Origin: Endomicrobium sp.
GTDB taxonomy: Bacteria > Elusimicrobiota > Endomicrobiia > Endomicrobiales > Endomicrobiaceae
Direction of reading: 5' to 3'
Length of the DNA stretch: 7,824 bases
Assembly (NCBI GenBank): GCA_031260765.1
Contig: JAISKX010000011.1
Coordinates: 1 to 7,824, forward strand
Below the pieces are notes generated by a model, which was not told the DNA's origin, ran no database searches, and saw only the letters and a program-made list of their open reading frames with translations. This document shows, in pieces, positions 6,612-7,824 of the stretch. Both the position numbers and the translations under genes were made by a program. Position 1 is the stretch's first letter. Each line of letters starts with the position of its first letter.

Positions 6612-6666
6612 TGCTCTATTCTTACTGCTGTCATTGCGGGTCAAGTCCGCAATGACTACAAGAGCA
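6612..6666. repeat. Palindromic element in the coaD-pilin gap
   Basis: GTCATTGCGG (6630-6639) and CCGCAATGAC (6647-6656) are exact 10-bp inverted repeats around a 7-nt loop GTCAAGT. An outer pair, TGCTCT (6612-6617) and AGAGCA (6661-6666), could extend the stem across an asymmetric internal loop. On the minus strand the core reads GTCATTGCGG-ACTTGAC-CCGCAATGAC, which resembles the 'GTCAT...CTTGACCCG...' palindromes dispersed through many bacterial genomes. It is locally more GC-rich than its flanks. There is no T tract after it, so it is not a textbook rho-independent terminator. It may be a REP/MITE-like repeat that also stabilises or terminates the upstream mRNA. Copy number cannot be judged from one window. 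Confidence 0.65.
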
Positions 6667-6677
6667 GAGTTTATTCA

Positions 6678-6685
6678 AGAGAGGA
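6678..6685 (+). promoter_or_regulatory. Ribosome binding site of the prepilin-like gene
   Basis: AGAGAGGA ends 4 nt before the ATG at 6690, a strong site consistent with independent translation of this gene after the gap. Confidence 0.6.
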
Positions 6686-6689
6686 AAAT

Positions 6690-7133
6690 ATGAAAATTTT
6701 AGGCTTTAATCGTTTTGAACTTATTATCGCGCTTATCATCATTATAGCTGCCGCATTTCTTATAATCCCAAATCTTTCAGCCGTTTTAAGAACTTCTAAT
6801 GAAAGCGCCGCTAAGAAAAATCTCAATGCTTTAAGGAGCGCTATAGCATTGTATTATAGCGACAATACCGGCTCTTATCCAAGCGAGAATATTTTTCAAG
6901 AAATTGCAGAAGATAAGAAATATATAAACAAGATTCCTGCGGTCAACCTATCTAAGCATAAAAAATCAAACTCTATTGTCATAATGAAAGGTTCAGAGGA
7001 TAAAGATTTGGATACAGGCGGTTGGGCTTATAAAGTTGATGATGAAAAAGACAATACAGGCAAACGCAAAGGCGATTTGTGGATTAATTGTTCTCATAAA
7101 AATTTGCAAGATGCCGTTTGGAGTTCTCTATAA
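6690..7133 (+). CDS. Type IV prepilin-like / pseudopilin protein
   Basis: This 147-residue protein carries a class III (type IV prepilin) signal. A short basic leader MKILG is followed by Phe (+1), Glu10 at mature position +5 and a hydrophobic helix to about residue 29 (ELIIALIIIIAAAFLIIPNL). The Gly5-Phe6 junction is the expected cut site. The Phe-Thr-Leu-Ile-Glu consensus is altered to Phe-Asn-Arg-Phe-Glu. After the helix, AAKKNLNALRSAIALYYSDN and SYPS (about 40-65) are typical of the alpha1 C-terminal half and the loop of GspG-like major pseudopilins or PilA/PilE. The C-terminal part has TGGWAYKV (109-116) and LWINCSH (130-136), which fit a small GspG-type beta domain. The following gene is the peptidase that would process it, with a small overlap. 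Whether it builds a pilus or a secretion pseudopilus cannot be decided here, nor whether it is a major or minor subunit. Confidence 0.8.
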   Translation: MKILGFNRFELIIALIIIIAAAFLIIPNLSAVLRTSNESAAKKNLNALRSAIALYYSDNTGSYPSENIFQEIAEDKKYINKIPAVNLSKHKKSNSIVIMKGSEDKDLDTGGWAYKVDDEKDNTGKRKGDLWINCSHKNLQDAVWSSL

Positions 7134-7813
7134 TAAACATTCTTTTATCATTGATTTCAGGCTGTATTATCGCTTTGCTTGCAAGCACAAGGATATATAG
7201 GATTTCGCTTGGTTTATCTGTTTTAGAAGGCGCAGGCAAAATCATCAATTTAACAATAAAACACAAATTTATAATTTTTTTTATTGCAGCGGCAGGCTCT
7301 TATAAGATTTTGTCGGCTTATTCTTTTTCAATGACTTATATAGTTCTTTTATTTCTTTTATATGCTCTCATAGTGATAGCGGCGATAGATTATAATTACC
7401 GCATAATTTTAAACATTTCGTCTTTGCTTTTAATAATCTGCGGATTGCTTTCTTGTTTGTTTAGTTCTCTATTAGGAGATTCTGTTTTGGACAGATTTAT
7501 CAACAGTCTATTTGGCATTGTTTGCGGCGGCGGCATTTTAAGAGTTTTTGAATTTATCGGCAGGCGCATATATAAAAAGGAAGTAATGGGCGGCGGAGAT
7601 ATAAAACTGATGGCTGCGGCAGGCTCCATTATAGGCGCGTCCAAAATAGTCATGGCGATTTTTTGCGGGTTTTTATTGGGAGCTGTTGCAGGTCTTGTTT
7701 TGATATTGTTTAAAAAGGCGGACAGAAAAGATTATATTCCCTTTGGACCTTTTCTTGCGGCAGGAATTTATATATCTTTATTCTTTAACAAAATACCATT
7801 TTTACTTATATAA
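7118..7813 (+). CDS. Type IV prepilin peptidase (short, no cysteine-motif domain)
   Basis: This is a membrane aspartyl protease that cuts type IV prepilins after the leader Gly at the inner face of the cytoplasmic membrane. Of 231 residues, most are hydrophobic with about seven or eight likely helices (near 5-24, 50-67, 73-90, 98-119, 128-146, 163-199 as two, 208-228). Both catalytic aspartates are visible: Asp91 in IAAIDYNYRIILN, and Asp161 in VMGGGDIKLMAAAGSIIG (the Gly-x-Gly-Asp-x-Lys-Leu motif). YIPFGPFLAAGIYIS at 207-221 is the conserved last helix. The bifunctional enzymes' N-terminal cytoplasmic domain with paired cysteines is absent; only a short STRIYRISLGLS region lies there. The start is uncertain. 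TTG at 7118 overlaps the prepilin gene by 16 nt and has a weak upstream site, whereas GGAG at 7120-7123 lies within the first codons and would suit a start near 7133-7151. Confidence 0.88.
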   Translation: MEFSIINILLSLISGCIIALLASTRIYRISLGLSVLEGAGKIINLTIKHKFIIFFIAAAGSYKILSAYSFSMTYIVLLFLLYALIVIAAIDYNYRIILNISSLLLIICGLLSCLFSSLLGDSVLDRFINSLFGIVCGGGILRVFEFIGRRIYKKEVMGGGDIKLMAAAGSIIGASKIVMAIFCGFLLGAVAGLVLILFKKADRKDYIPFGPFLAAGIYISLFFNKIPFLLI

Positions 7814-7814
7814 A

Positions 7815-7820
7815 AAGGAG
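7815..7820 (+). promoter_or_regulatory. Ribosome binding site of a gene beyond the right edge
   Basis: AAGGAG follows the peptidase stop (7811-7813) by one base, with only four bases of window left after it. Another co-directional gene therefore probably starts just outside, in the same pilus-type cluster. Confidence 0.6.
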
Positions 7821-7824
7821 ATTT

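Noticed and set aside
6599..6627. Possible promoter for the prepilin gene (TTGACT at 6599-6604)
   Set aside because: The hexamer fits a -35 box, but no good -10 hexamer occurs 16-18 nt downstream (CTTACT/TTACTG are poor), and it overlaps the coaD stop.
6630..6670. Rho-independent terminator after coaD
   Set aside because: The stem is strong, but the bases after it (TACAAGAGCAGAG) have no T run, so it was called a palindromic repeat instead.

Overview
This is a compact, low-GC, Gram-negative-looking bacterial segment with every gene on the + strand. It reads as housekeeping genes plus the start of a type IV pilus/type II secretion-type locus. A Bat (aerotolerance) gene set, the nadD-yqeK-LCP-rsfS-coaD block, a type IV prepilin-like protein and a prepilin peptidase together, with A/T-rich codon use and frequent ATA isoleucine codons, suggest a diderm anaerobe or gut-type organism. 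Elusimicrobiota (Endomicrobium-like) is my best guess and a spirochaete is an alternative. This placement is inference at modest confidence, since no rRNA or marker tree can be run here.

Layout. Positions 1-702 are the 3' end of a Bat-operon TPR protein (BatC-like, or the tail of a BatB/BatC fusion), of which only a Gln/Lys/Glu/Asn-rich tail and the terminal Lys-Asp-Trp are visible. It is followed 4 nt later by batD (707-2473) and, with a 4-nt ATGA overlap, by batE (2470-3207). batE runs into nadD (3207-3797) through a 1-nt TAATG overlap. Then come yqeK (3778-4371), an LCP/LytR-like protein (4358-5413), rsfS (5456-6124) and coaD (6108-6602), again with overlaps or short gaps. These eight genes look like one translationally coupled transcription unit. 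The only gene-free stretch, 6603-6689, contains a 10-bp perfect inverted repeat that resembles a dispersed palindromic element. After it come a prepilin-like gene (6690-7133) and a prepilin peptidase (about 7118-7813). A ribosome binding site at the right edge belongs to a further gene just outside the window.

How the genes work together. BatC/D/E are envelope proteins thought to act with upstream MoxR/DUF58/BatA/BatB proteins. NadD makes NAD precursors, CoaD makes coenzyme A, YqeK hydrolyses Ap4A, and RsfS silences idle 50S subunits, so the middle block concerns cofactor supply and nutrient-limited translation. The LCP-like protein is a membrane protein that commonly sits between yqeK and rsfS. 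The last two genes form a substrate/processing-enzyme pair for a pilus or pseudopilus.

I did not find a clearly new multi-gene system. The points most worth a second look are the long lysine-rich tail on RsfS, the LCP domain lacking its usual Ser-Ile-Pro-Arg-Asp signature, the divergent prepilin signal, the prepilin peptidase with no cysteine-motif domain and a doubtful start codon, and the palindrome at 6630-6656.
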